From Emiliania huxleyi CCMP1516 (lineage: Eukaryota; Haptophyta; Isochrysidales; Noelaerhabdaceae), in contig NW_005200784.1 in assembly GCF_000372725.1 (NCBI RefSeq), forward strand, positions 491,760 through 555,759: DNA of 64,000 nt, in the 5' to 3' direction. Numbering within the stretch: the stretch's first letter is position 1; each line of letters starts with the position of its first letter. The position numbers and the translations under genes are program-made. Below are positions 53,238-62,546 of the stretch, piece by piece. The notes under the pieces were generated by a model, which was not told the origin of the DNA, made no database searches, and saw only the letters and a list, made by a program, of their open reading frames with translations.

Positions 53238-54266
53238 GGCTTTGGAGGGTGGAGGGTGGAGAGGCAATTAAAGCTGTGTCGCGCTGCAGCTCGTGGCGGT
53301 GGATGAGATCGCGACCGAGTCCGGCTCGCCACGGCGCCGGGGAGGACGCCGCCGTCGCCTAGACTCCCTTGCGTTACTACGTGTTTGTAAAGCCGTAGCC
53401 TGGCGTTTGTGCCCCGTCGTGCCCCGTCCTGTGCCCCCAAGTTCATTTTTACGGCACGTCCTGTACACTCTGAACTTCAGGTCATGCAAAAAACGGGCCC
53501 TGACCCCTGCTAGGCCGGTCGGACCCGATTTTATTAAATTTTCATGTTTAAGCGCAGACCTCGAGACTTGAACGCAAGCATGTTCAGGCCATCTAGAGTG
53601 CCGAACAACATCGCACCGGTTCGATTCGCGCATCACGGCCGCGCAAACTGGCTGCACTGCGGCGCGAGGCTCAGCGGGGCGTCCGGACCACTGACTCGGG
53701 CGATGTGGTGGTCGAGCGCAGCCCTCTTGAGCTGGAGAGCCGCCGCAGTATGCGCGGTGGATGGGACGTCGGCCAAACCGCGACGCGCAAGCTGCAGGGA
53801 GGAGCTACAGCGGCTCCGCTCCTCATGCTGGTTCGCCAAACCGAGACGTTGAGGTCCTCGTACACTCATGTCGCGCTCGAGTAGGAGCCATCACGCTGCC
53901 CAGCAATGGACCGTCGTAAGGTCCGGCCTTAGGCCAGCTCGCAGCACTGTATGAACTCACGCTGGCGAGCACCATCCCAGGATGAGGCCTTGAAGAGCGC
54001 GCGCCAGGGACGTCCGTATGGCAAAATCGGCGTGAATTCGCTATGAAAACGCTTCCACCCCATCAAGAGCGGGCTCAGAAGAGACGATCCCGTGGCGGCT
54101 GGCAGCCGTGGTTGTTATCGGCTCACGGCTTGATGGCCTCTCATAGTGCTGTACGTCTGGCTTGAGCGAACAAAACCAAAAATCTCTCTCTCACACACTC
54201 TCTCTCGATGCGCCACAAGACCGCCTCAATGAACGCGCTTCGAAGCCGTCTCCACTCCTGCGATGC
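53238..54266. other. intergenic, nothing supported
   Basis: A 102-codon ATG frame at 53544-53852 is Arg/Ala-rich and overlaps open frames on the other strand, so it is not called. A CTCTCTCTC run lies at 54183-54205. Confidence 0.4.
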
Positions 54267-55460
54267 TCAACGTGTGGTGATTTCGTTGCCCTGCCGCTGC
54301 CCCACATCGTCAAAGCGAGAGAAAGCGAAACGCGTGGCGAAGGGCGACTCCACCTCGTACATGGCCGCCGTGCCCTCGATGGCGCCCTCGGCCTGCGCGC
54401 TAGTGGCGAAGCGTCCCGCGGCTGGGTAAACGTCCTGCTTCCCGTTTCGCGGTTCCGAGGAGGAAAATGACTGACCAATCAGGCCATGCGGGAGATCGCG
54501 CTCCGGCGCGTTGCCCTGGGCGCTGATGGACGTGTCAAGCCGATGCCTTGGACCCGAAATCCGGTCGTAGGCGAATGATCCGCGCACGGTGACGGCCCAA
54601 CCGCGGACCTGGAAGATGGCGGAGGAGTAGCGTACCTCGATGGACAGCTCCTCGCAGTGGCGAGTGTGAGCGACATGCACACTGAAGCTGCCAAAGTAGC
54701 CGCAGCTGCCATTGACAAACCCGTAGCCGGTATTAAAGTCATTCAGCAAGGAACCCCAGAAGGAGGCGGTGGCCGGCTTGCGCTTGGCCCCGCCGACGTC
54801 GGCCACCAGGTGCGCCTCCGTGATGAAGGTGCCGTGTACCACCAAGCGGCCGTTGAGCAGCGTGAACGTTGCATTCTCCGTCTTGACGTTGAGCGCAAGG
54901 CCAGGCGCAGAGAAGAAGGCGTAGTAGGCGCCGCTGCGGCCCCTAAAGTCGGCGTTTCCGCCGCGTGCAAAGGCGAGGTGCGGATCCTGCCTCGCGCTCG
55001 TCCTCGTCGTCCTACTCGGAGTGGGAGGCGGCGGCGAAGGCGGCGGCGAAGAAGGCAGGGAGGGTGGCGGAGGGGGGAGGGAAGGGGGCAAGTTGGTGCA
55101 GCACACGTCTGGCCCTGCCATACCATCAACCGTCGTGTATGTAATGTCTGCCACCTCGCCCGAACAGAACTGATCCTTGCTTCCGAGCGGAACGGCCAGG
55201 CCCTCGCACGGCGCTGAGAGCGGTGGTACCATCTCGTAAGCCCGCTCTATCCAGTTTGCGCAGTTGTCCTGAGACGGGTTCTGTCCAAGGAATTGCCCCG
55301 GACAGGCAATCGGCAGCCGCTGCCCGTCAAAGCAGTAGTCGCCCCCATCAGGGTCCGGGATGCATAGCACGATGTTTGGCAGCGTGACCCGGTGGCTACC
55401 GACACCGATCACCCCAACATTCGAACTGACGACCGAACCGCCGCCACCCTTGCCCGACAT
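54267..55460 (-). CDS. extracellular DPHL (von Willebrand D-like) domain protein
   Basis: A continuous frame of about 400 residues. The first plausible ATG is at 55460 (MSGKGGGGSVVSSN). The frame is open further upstream to 55568 without ATG, so a 5' exon with a signal peptide may be missing. The N-terminal part is cysteine-bearing (VLCIPDPDGGDYCFDGQRLP, DNCANWIERAYEM, GPDVCCTN), then an SPPPPP spacer. A C-terminal domain starts QDPHLAFARGGNADFRGRSG and continues AYYAFFSAPGLALNVKTENA, TLLNGRLVVHGTFI and LPHGLIGQSFSSSEPRNGKQ. The DPHL...GG..DFRG pattern is seen in large extracellular families of microalgae and resembles the start of a vWD domain. Function unknown. Stop at 54267. Confidence 0.6.
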   Translation of the reverse strand: MSGKGGGGSVVSSNVGVIGVGSHRVTLPNIVLCIPDPDGGDYCFDGQRLPIACPGQFLGQNPSQDNCANWIERAYEMVPPLSAPCEGLAVPLGSKDQFCSGEVADITYTTVDGMAGPDVCCTNLPPSLPPPPPSLPSSPPPSPPPPTPSRTTRTSARQDPHLAFARGGNADFRGRSGAYYAFFSAPGLALNVKTENATFTLLNGRLVVHGTFITEAHLVADVGGAKRKPATASFWGSLLNDFNTGYGFVNGSCGYFGSFSVHVAHTRHCEELSIEVRYSSAIFQVRGWAVTVRGSFAYDRISGPRHRLDTSISAQGNAPERDLPHGLIGQSFSSSEPRNGKQDVYPAAGRFATSAQAEGAIEGTAAMYEVESPFATRFAFSRFDDVGQRQGNEITTR

Positions 55461-56235
55461 GGGTGTATTGGCTGTCTGCTGGCCAAATCTGCTTGAACCG
55501 TAGAGTGCTCGCAACAGAGCACAGCCAGCCGTCTCGGAAACGCAACCCGGGTGGCGGGTCTGCTCCAAGACTCAATGCGCCGCTTTGTGGATGTGCGTAA
55601 AAGCAATGGAGTTGCGTGGCAGCAATTTCTGGGGCCGTATTATTCCCTCAGCACGGCCATCATCTTTACTTGACAGGTGAGAGTACGACAGGTGCGAGGT
55701 GCCCTTCACGCTCAGCATGTTAGGAGAGGTGCCCTTCACGCTCAATTAAATACAGAAGCGATGACCGATGTTTATTTATACGGGCGGGCTCAAGACGACG
55801 CCGGACCCGGAGAGCAGCGAGGAGGGGATTGCCTCTGGCTTGAGCGGCGGTGTGCTCCACCCACCGCACTTCATGATGGGATACCGCACTTTCATACGCA
55901 GTCGCGCTCCCAATACGTGCATCACTTTTGTGACAGGTCTCAGACTGTGAGCGGCCATATCTCGGTAAACATTGATGGTCCACCGGAGAGAACTCATCGC
56001 CATTCGAACGGGCGCCGGGCGCCCGTTCAAAATCCGAAGAGTTTTCAGGTGCCTCGCTCCAACGCTCCGTCCAAGGAGGCTGCTGTGAGTCGTTGTGAGT
56101 CGGTGCGCGCGTGGCGTGGGGGAACATGCGCGATTCCCCGCGCGCCCCTGAGCTCTCCTGTCGCACATTGGCTTTTCATACATACATGATATTTCGCCGT
56201 ACGGAGCCTTAGCCTCCCATCATCCAAACATCTCC
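55461..56235. other. intergenic, nothing supported
   Basis: A short near-repeat (GAGGTGCCCTTCACGCTCA) occurs twice at 55695-55742. No gene is supported. Confidence 0.4.
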
Positions 56236-57123
56236 GCTGAGGGAGGGTGTAGAGGATGTAGAGTGTAGAGCGCTGTAGAGCTGTAGAGATGTAGAGCGCT
56301 GTAGAGCTGTAGAGCTCTACATCCGGCGCGTGACGATGTGAGTCCGATGTAGAGCGATGTAGAGCGCGATTTTGCTGTAGAGTTTGTTGTAGAGGCTCTA
56401 CAGCAAAACCGCCGGGGAGGCAGTGACTCAAAGAGGTCGAGCCGCACTAATGGGGTGTCTCCGAGCTTACTGGAGCTCTGATGGACGGCCCCGACTATCA
56501 CTGACACACAGATAGTCACTCTGACGGCACACAACACCCTATAACTGCGTCATGACCAGCCTGCCATGCGTCGCCGGTGCCGCATTCGTCGCAGTGCTTC
56601 TTTAGCAGGCGGTTGACTGTCGGCTGCGAAGACGGTCGCATTTGCGCGAGGCGAGCAGGCGAGCATTCAGACGCGTTGCATGCGCCATGACTCGCGCCAG
56701 CGCGTGCGGGAGCTCCTGGCTGAGCGTTGAGTCCAAGCGAGTTGCGCTGGCCACAATCGCTACGCCGAGCCGAGCTGACGCGCCGAGGCGCCGGTCAGTC
56801 GCAGCCGTGAGGCATGTCACTGCAGCAGAGGCACCTGCCACCCATTGGGCGGGCAGACAGAAGGCCAGGGCAGCACTGGCAAGTGCAACGCGCCTCATGT
56901 CGGAGAGCGACCGTGCCTCGTTCGCGGCTTACGATGTAGAGTTTGTTGTACCAGGGTAGAGGTTTCACGTTGTAGAGCGCCTCTCAGACATCGCTCTACA
57001 TCGGACTCACATCGTCACGCGGCGGATGTAGAGCTCTACAGCTCTACAGCGCTCCAGAGCGCTCTACATCTCTACATCTCTACAGCGCTCTACACTCTAC
57101 ATCCTCTACACCCTCCCTCAGCA
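56236..57123. mobile_element. TIR element built on TGTAGAG repeats
   Basis: The left end GCTGAGGGAGGGTGTAGAGG (56236) and the right end, its inverse (CCTCTACACCCTCCCTCAGC, to 57123), open terminal inverted repeats of about 130-190 bp with about 90% identity by eye. Both are packed with TGTAGAG heptamers and share GTGACGATGTGAGTCCGATG. The left end continues with AGTGACTCAAAGAGGTCGAG, also present in the solo copy at 27588-27850. No clear target duplication was found. The interior holds one small ORF (56602-56898) and no transposase, so the element appears non-autonomous. Confidence 0.75.
56602..56898 (-). CDS. small secreted-type protein inside the TGTAGAG element
   Basis: 98-codon ATG ORF. 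The N-terminus MRRVALASAALAFCLPAQWV with AGASAA is a textbook signal peptide with an Ala-X-Ala cleavage site. The mature part, about 70 residues, is helical (AVTCLTAATDRRLGASARLG) and ends Arg/Cys-rich. No family recognised. It sits between the element's inverted repeats, so it may be captured host sequence. Confidence 0.4.
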   Translation of the reverse strand: MRRVALASAALAFCLPAQWVAGASAAVTCLTAATDRRLGASARLGVAIVASATRLDSTLSQELPHALARVMAHATRLNARLLASRKCDRLRSRQSTAC

Positions 57124-57882
57124 TCTATCTCCGCCAGAGCGCCAGTATACGGAAACATATCTTCAGAGCGCGGCGCGCGACCCCGACCACGGATTGGCTG
57201 AAGCAATGGGCTGAAGTAACACGGGAGCGGGCGCAAATAAATATAAATAAATAAAACGGACACCTCTACTCTCTAGGAGATGGGTAATAGGGAACAGGTC
57301 CCTGCCTCTCTGCTGAGCCCCATGTGTAGACAGCATGGCTGCGGCAGACAGATCGCGAGCCGGCCATCTCCCTGCGTGTGCGTGCGCGTGCGTCACTGCG
57401 CGTCGCGTGCGTGCGCCGCGTGCGGCGCGCCAAACATGAAACGGAGAGCGACGGGAGGATGTTTTTCTCTAGCATGAGCCTTGCGGAATCAATTCTTTCT
57501 TGCTTGCCAGTGTGCGCCAGTCCTGTGCCTAGTGTTGTCGATCGGCACTTCAAATTCTTCTTGGCGCCACTGTGCGAGCCTAACGCGCGCACCGCCCATT
57601 CTTGCGCCCCCGCCCTTTACGGGCTCACAGCCCACCCCCATGTGTAGACAGCATGCCTGGAGCCGGCCATCTCGCTGCGAGCTCGGGCGATTTTTTTCTA
57701 GCCATGGTCGCCTGGCGTGGTCCAAGCCTCCGCTGCCGCCGCCGCCGCCGCCTCACTTTATCGAGGCGCACGCCTCGTTCGTCGGAGTGCTGCTCTGCAT
57801 CGCCGGCCCGCTCTCATGCTATCTCTTGCTTGGGCCGCCGCTGAAGGCCAGGGCTCCATCAAAGCAGCACGGCCGCGCCACG
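57124..57882. other. upstream region of TLC gene 2
   Basis: It contains a copy of the shared upstream module (57506-57565: GCCAGTCCTGTGCCTAGTGT ... CAAATTCTTC) in gene orientation. An A/T-rich dispersed repeat lies at 57230-57300. A frame open from 57481 reads through a hydrophobic segment (FVGVLLCIAGPLSCYLLLG) into the gene, so the true start may lie near 57703 with a small intron. Confidence 0.5.
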
Positions 57883-60329
57883 ATGACGACGATCGACTGG
57901 CCTCGCTTATCCGTTGCGGCGGCGCAACAGAGCAGAGAGGTATTCGTCGGCTGCGTCGCGCTATTCCTCGCCCTGCGCACCGTCCTTCGCATCGCCACGG
58001 GGCACACCCGGACCGCCGGAGCCGTGACCTCGGGCGAGCAGGTGGTCGGCGATGCCGCGAGCTTGGCGGCGGACGTGATGGCGTACAACATCGTCTCTCT
58101 CGCCTTTGCCTGCTCGAGCAGCGCCCTCGGCGTCTTCGAGTGGCTGGGGCCCATCCACAAGGTCGGCGGCACAGCCCTCGATCGCTTGTACGGGCGCTCG
58201 CCGCTGGCGGAGCGCCTCTGCCGCCTGACCGCGGGCTACGAGTGCTTCAACCTCATCGCCGTCGTGCTGCTGCCCGAGTACCGCACCGCCGCCTTCATCG
58301 GCCACCACGCCGTCACCTGCTTCCTCGGCGTCCTCCCCGGCGCGCATATCCGACCCCCTCCCTGAGCCGTCCCCAGACCTGCTCGGAGGCCTCGAGTAGG
58401 CGTTCTCTCGATGCACCCGTGGTGCCACTACTACGCAACCTTCTTCTTCGGCGTGGCGAGATTTAGCCGAGATGCGGCCAAGAGCGCCGGGATCTCTTCG
58501 GCGTGGCGAGCCTCTCTGGCGGCTGCGTCGGCTCTCCATCAGCCATCACGGTACACAACGTGAATATGAGGCAGTGTCCGCTGGGCACGTTTTGCTAAGC
58601 GTATTTGCGCCTCCGTATTTGCAAATACAGGCGAACAAATAAGGCACGTGAAATCGAGTGTTTTGCTAGCGTATTTGCCGGGTGGCCGTATTTGCGGCGT
58701 CAAAGCAAACTTTTTGCAAGGAGCTCTTTCTCAAAATCTCGTGCACACATGTCCCTACATTATTCACACATGAATGCTCACAGGGGGGGGGGGGGCGGTA
58801 GCATGTAGCATATGCGCCACACGCCCCGACCGCTCGTCCTCTGGTCCGGCCGCCGGCCTCCGCGGTGGCGGCGATGTCGCAGCGCCACCCATCGGCCAGC
58901 CCTCAGATCGATCGATCAGCGCTCAAAGTCGGCTTCAGATCCGAGAACGCTGCTGGCGCCGCCGCCGATCCCAGCGGCGACGCCAGCAGCTTCCTCTGCT
59001 CTCCAACGTGCCGAGAAGCGACGCGGGGGTGCTCGGCCCGCAATGCACGACGAAGGGTCCGCCGGGCGCGCGTCGGCCGGTCCGGTGGCACCCTCTGCGC
59101 ACGGCTGCCGGGGCCCCGACGACCGCCGTCGCGCCGCCGCTGATGGAGGGGCGGTCAGCGCCGCTGCCGCCGCGCCGCCGGTGGGAGGGGCACTGGTGGT
59201 GGCCTGGGCGGCCCTCCGCCGCCGCTCGACGCGCTGCGAGCAAGGGGAGAGATTGGGGGTCCAGAAGGACGGGGGGGGGGGGGTGCCCCACAAAACCCGT
59301 GAGGCGCCCGGGATTGGGGTTAGGGGGAGGTGCCAGGCGGGATGCAACCCAAGAACACCCATTGTTCATGTCCCGTCCAAGGGGGAGGGAGGGAAAAGGG
59401 GCCGGGAAAGGGGGTAAGGGAAGGCGGCGTGGCCGCTCGTCGACGATGCATCGTCCCACGCATCAGACCCCACACAGTGCCACGTCTGCATTCGCAACAA
59501 TGAGCGAGACGAGCGAGGACGATCACCCGCCCAGCCAAAGTACGCACGCGGAGCGCGCGAGTAGCGTGCATGGGCCCGCGTAGAGCACCACCAGCCGCCC
59601 CTCCGACCACTTCATACTCTTCGCCTTGGAGGAAGGCTCCACCTCCACCACGTCGGGCTCGGGGCCGGCCGTGCCCGCCGTCCCGCCGACGCCCGCCCCA
59701 GTCTGGTCGGCCTGCGAGCGAGGGATGGACGCCGGTGGGTGCCGTGGGCCGGCCGTGGCCGGCTGTGGCCAGCTCGGGGCCAGATGCGCGCACCATGGTG
59801 CGTGGCAAATACAGATACGGCTGTATCTGTATGCGTGGCAAATACTGTTGCACGCGTCTCCGGAACTGCCGTATTTGCGCATACAGGGAGACATACAGCG
59901 GCAAATACGCTTAGCAAAACACCTCTGCTGTGTACGCAGGCGAGCCTCTCCAGCGTGCCGCTCTGCGTGGGCGAGCTCTTCAGCGCGGCGGGGCTCGAGG
60001 CCCTCGTCGAGGCGTCCAAGCCGCCCTTCGTGCTGCTCTTCCTGCTGCTGCGCACCGCCTACTGGCCGTACGTCTCGGCCGGCTTCTGGCAGGACTCGCT
60101 CTGGGCGCTGGCCAAGCCCCGCGACCGCGCGCACTCCCTCGTCGCGTACGCGGCTCTGCTGGGCGCCAATGTCTTCCTCACCGGGCTGCAGGTGTTCTGG
60201 ACTGGGCAGATATGCGCCGCGGTCGGAGAGGCGTTGGGCCATGCCCTGTGGGTATTCGGAGGACAGGACCCAGGTCCCAGGATTGCGGCTGAACCAAATC
60301 TTTATCTTATTGCGAATTTTATTAGGTAG
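57883..60329 (+). CDS. TLC-domain multipass membrane protein 2
   Basis: Second TRAM/LAG1/CLN8-type protein. The chosen ATG at 57883 gives MTTIDWPRLSVAAAQQSREV, but an upstream start adding one membrane span is possible. Motifs: VFVGCVALFLALRTVLRIAT, ADVMAYNIVSLAFACSS, YECFNLIAVVLLPEYRTAAF, the double histidine in IGHHAVTCFLGVLPG, MHPWCHYYATFFFGV, ASLSSVPLCVGELFSAAG, FVLLFLLLRTAYWPYVSAGF and VAYAALLGANVFLTGLQVFW. TAG at 60327-60329. Exon 1 ends near 58342 (CCCG|GCGCGC, GC donor). Exon 2 is about 58396-58450. The last exon starts at 59940 (CAG|GCGAGCCTC). The intron between them is enlarged by the 1.33-kb element at 58590-59920. A 15-bp exon-end segment, CTTCGGCGTGGCGAG, is duplicated 52 bp apart at 58446 and 58498, giving two possible donors. 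Confidence 0.75.
58590..59920. mobile_element. 1.33-kb TIR element in an intron of TLC gene 2
   Basis: The ends are a perfect 20-bp inverted repeat, GTTTTGCTAAGCGTATTTGC (58590-58609) and its complement (59901-59920). Both subterminal regions carry many further copies of GTATTTGC/GCAAATAC: a second GTTTTGCTAGCGTATTTGCC at 58660, several at 59804-59880. That architecture is typical of class II transposons. The interior (58780-59600) is GC-rich with open frames but no recognisable transposase, so it looks non-autonomous. No certain target duplication. Confidence 0.75.
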
Positions 60330-60443
60330 GCGTATATGAATATGTGCGTGGGTATGGTGTCGCGTTCATTTTAGCTCCGAGTAGAGGGGCACGTCAATTG
60401 GGGGGGGGGGGGGGGAAATAAAACAATAAATCACCTCGCTCTC

Positions 60444-61025
60444 ATACGAGCGTCATCTTGTAGTGAACAGGCCGACTTCGCGGTTTGAGCGCCCAGCGCA
60501 GACCGACCGACCGCAGGGGGGGTCCGGTCGGCGGCCGCGGAAGACCGCAAACCGCAGGGGGGGTCCGGTCGGTCGGAGCGCAGACCGAGGGGGGGGTCGG
60601 TCGGGTTGGCTCGAGGGTCACACCGCACACGCTCGCCGCAGCTGTGAATAAATTAGTATCTCGAAATACTAGAGACACCAAGCGACCTCTCCCCGTCTAA
60701 TCACTCCTCGTGACGTCGTCCGAGTTGCTGAGCTCGAGACCGCGCTCAGGATTGGGTCGGAACACGAGCTCGTCCATGTCCACGCTCTGGTCGTCGTCGT
60801 CGTCCATGATTAGCTTCGCCGGCGACACACTGTAGCCGTTGACGAGCCGCTTGAGCGCGGCCAGCACCTCCTTCTGCCGGCCGCGCGCCCACGGGGGCAG
60901 CGTGCAGTAGAACTCCTCGAAGGTGAACTGCTCCTCCTCCGACTCCAAGAAGAGGTCCACCTCCCCCTCTCCACCTCCGTCGTGAGGTTGATCTGTAGCT
61001 TGAGGGGTGTGTCGCTGCTGTCGCT

Positions 61026-61067
<42 letters not shown>

Positions 61068-61639
61068 CGCCTCCGCCTCCTCCTCCGCCTCCGCCTCCTC
61101 CTCGCCCTCGCCCTCGTTCTCCGAATCGGACGGATCGCCTAAGCTCTGCCCGCGCGAAAATTTGGAGACGTGAAGACCGGGTGCGAGGCAGATCATGTTG
61201 CCGGCATAGCTCTGCCCGCGCGCAACGCGCAGCATGTCGCGATTAACTGAGTTGCTCCAGAAGCGGCGTCCATCGATTGCCATTCGCTGTCGCTTGGGCG
61301 ACTCGGAAGCCGATGAGCCCGGTGACGGCGGCGGCGATGTGTCGATCCACTCTGGCAAGTCATCGTAGTCATCGGAAGGGACGATGCGCGGTGACTAGTT
61401 TTCATAGTGAAAACCGGCGATTTCAAAGCGCCCGTGGCGGTTCGCGAGAAGGAGGGAGAGCGTTTCAGGGGGCTCACGGCAAGGACACCGACCGAGGGGG
61501 GGGGTCGGTCGTCACACCTCCCGCCGCCGAGAGAGCGACCGACCGGAGGGGGGGTCCGGTCCACCTCGGGGGCAGATCACCGACCGGCGGGGGGGTCCCC
61601 ACGAAGTAGGGGGGGGTGGGTACAAAGTGACGCTCGTAT
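60444..61639. mobile_element. 1.2-kb TIR element enclosing an acidic-protein gene
   Basis: ATACGAGCGTCATCTTGTA (60444-60462) is matched inverted at 61621-61639 with two mismatches. Inside each end lies a G-rich direct motif of the form GACCGACCGnAGGGGGGGTC, repeated two to three times (60500-60605 and 61488-61600). The gene at 60697-61390 fills the middle. The element class is not recognised; target duplication unclear. Confidence 0.6.
60697..61390 (-). CDS. acidic, probably nuclear protein of unknown function
   Basis: The minus-strand frame reads LPEWIDTSPPPSPGSSASES, PKRQRMAIDGRRFW and LAPGLHVSKFSRGQSLGDP. An Asp/Glu run (EDEDEDED...) and LKLQINLTTE follow. Then, in another frame, DLFLESEEEQFTFEEFYCTL, RGRQKEVLAALKRLVNGYSV and VDMDELVFRPNPERGLELSN to TAG at 60697-60699. 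The PKRQR patch could be a nuclear signal. The frame change falls exactly at a 14-bp tandem duplication of AGGTGGA (60956-60976). It is either a disabling duplication, an assembly slip in GGGGG, or an ultra-short removed segment. No ATG lies in the first visible exon; the frame is limited by a TAG upstream at about 61398, so a 5' exon is likely. No family recognised. Confidence 0.5.
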
Positions 61640-61924
61640 CACAGAGTGATTTGGGCTCGGCAGCTTGTCAGCCCTCAGCCGAAGCTGGGGCCGGTCCCGT
61701 AGGCGTAGCCGAGAAGAGAGCCCGCGCCAGTGAGTTCGACGCGGTCGAGGGGAGAGGCCTTGCGGAGAGGCCAGCGAGCCGGCGATCGCTGTACTTCATG
61801 GTGGTCATCAAGTGACCGGCTGAGCCATTGACGTGCAGCGGACCGCCCGGCTTGCCGGCGAGGCGGCGTGAGCGGCGCGGCGGGGCAGGAGAGAAAACCC
61901 GTGGGCCTCCTTACCCGCGTTTTT

Positions 61925-62225
61925 CTTTCTTTCTAAAATGCTCCTTTAGGAGTCTTTAGGCGGCTCTCGGTCGAGGAGCGCGACGAGGTGGTCGCGGCGC
62001 TCGTGGCGGAGTTCAAGGCGGGGGAGCGGGAGGGATTGCGTTGCTGGGACGCTGGGCGCGGTTCTGTTTGCGGTGTCCCATTCCCGGGGTGGGAGGATTG
62101 GGTGAGGGAGGGGCGGGTCCTCCTCTTTGAGGGGGACCTGGAGGAGTTGCGGAGCGGCCCGGCCCGCGGCGCTGGCGGGGGGGGCAGGAAGTCCCGCGAC
62201 GGGCGCCGGCGGGGGGCGCGGCGGT
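61925..62225 (+). CDS. possible exon of unknown protein
   Basis: After a TTTAG acceptor-like site near 61955 the frame reads RRLSVEERDEVVAALVAEFK, then AGEREGLRCWDAGRGSVCG and VREGRVLLFEGDLEELRSG to a stop at 62225-62227. Composition is protein-like, but there is no start and no family. Confidence 0.25.
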
Positions 62226-62400
62226 AGCGACGGGGGGGGGAGGGGATGGAGTCGGAGGATGATGGGGATGGTCCTCTCGGCGAGCACCACGGTGCTCGCG
62301 GATTCGACCATCCGCCTGACTAACTACCATTCCGACGACGCCTTCTGTGAGGAGGACGGCATCTGTGAGGGCGACGGCTTCTAAGCCGTCGCCTTTGCAG

Positions 62401-62454
62401 TGCCAGTCCCGTACCCGGTGTCGTGCGAGGGAGTTTTGCTGTAAAATTCTTTCT
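62401..62454 (+). promoter_or_regulatory. shared upstream module before the ankyrin gene
   Basis: TGCCAGTCCCGTACCCGGTG followed by TCGTGCGAGGGAGTTTTGCT and GTAAAATTCTTTCT. It aligns, same orientation relative to the gene, with 5514-5556 upstream of TLC gene 1 (about 38 of 43 positions by eye). It ends 92 bp before the ATG. Confidence 0.65.
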
Positions 62455-62546
62455 AAAATGAAAAAGAAATCGCGCCCACACGCCGGGCCTCTCGATAGTC
62501 CGCCGCAAGCCTCTTTGTCCGCCGCTCGTCTCGGCTCGCCAGAGAA

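Noticed and set aside
53610-53650. tRNA gene suggested by GGTTCGATTC
   Set aside because: The bases around it do not form T-stem or acceptor-stem pairs, and no A box is in range.
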